Of a stretch of 64,000 nucleotides of DNA, positions 63,989 to 64,000 are shown piece after piece. Made by a program: the position numbers and the translations under genes. Source of the stretch: a bacterium (GTDB lineage Bacteria > Gemmatimonadota > Gemmatimonadetes > Gemmatimonadales > Gemmatimonadaceae); NCBI GenBank assembly GCA_027484025.1, contig JAIXTI010000277.1:1-64000 (forward strand), in the 5' to 3' direction. The notes beneath the pieces are model-generated. The model made no database searches and was not told where the DNA came from. It saw nothing but the letters and a program-made list of their open reading frames with translations. The stretch's first letter is position 1, and every line of letters begins with the position of its first letter.

Positions 63989-64000
63989 ACGAGGCGGCGC

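Larger units (their letters stand above)
58361..64000 (+). mobile_element. Integron-type gene cassette array (CALIN-like; no integrase seen in window); probably continues past the right edge
   Basis: Seven + strand ORFs separated by attC-like sites; upstream GCGTTAGCC at 58371-58378; repeated CTAACG/CTAGCG near stops and GTTAGGC-like cores before the next start. Confidence 0.8.

Noticed and set aside
1-64000. CRISPR array, rRNA or tRNA genes
   Set aside because: No regularly spaced identical repeats with unique spacers and no rRNA/tRNA sequence recognised by eye; a tRNAscan-SE or Infernal run would be needed to exclude small RNAs.

Overview
This 64 kb GC-rich bacterial window looks like a Gemmatimonadota-type chromosome, judged only from gene content and codon style. 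From about 0.2 to 49 kb it is mostly ordinary chromosomal genes: symporter, hydrolases, ECF sigma/anti-sigma pair, Ser/Thr kinase-TPR protein, ABC-F ATPase, aminotransferase, M14 peptidase, amidase, amidohydrolase, Dpp-type permeases with a distant binding protein, a sigma-54 activator, DUF3500-HupE and a VPS10/BNR protein. From about 43 kb rightward it becomes repeat-rich and accessory: a hybrid histidine kinase, a HigBA-like toxin-antitoxin pair whose toxin start appears frameshifted, and an AbiEi/AbiEii type IV toxin-antitoxin operon with an AT-rich operator. The main discovery candidate is at the right edge (about 58.2-64 kb). Seven same-strand, mostly unrecognisable ORFs are separated by about 90-125 bp imperfect palindromes that start at or near the stop codon (CTAACG-like) and end in GTTAGGC-like cores. 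This is an integron-type gene cassette array without a visible integrase, and it includes likely nuclease cassettes. The window also holds at least five families of intergenic palindromic repeats, including a GGGGTCAGAGTC hairpin family with compensatory changes and a 183-bp structured element in two copies that differ at 3 positions. No rRNA, tRNA or CRISPR array was recognised. All calls are by eye from sequence and the supplied translations; no database search was run.
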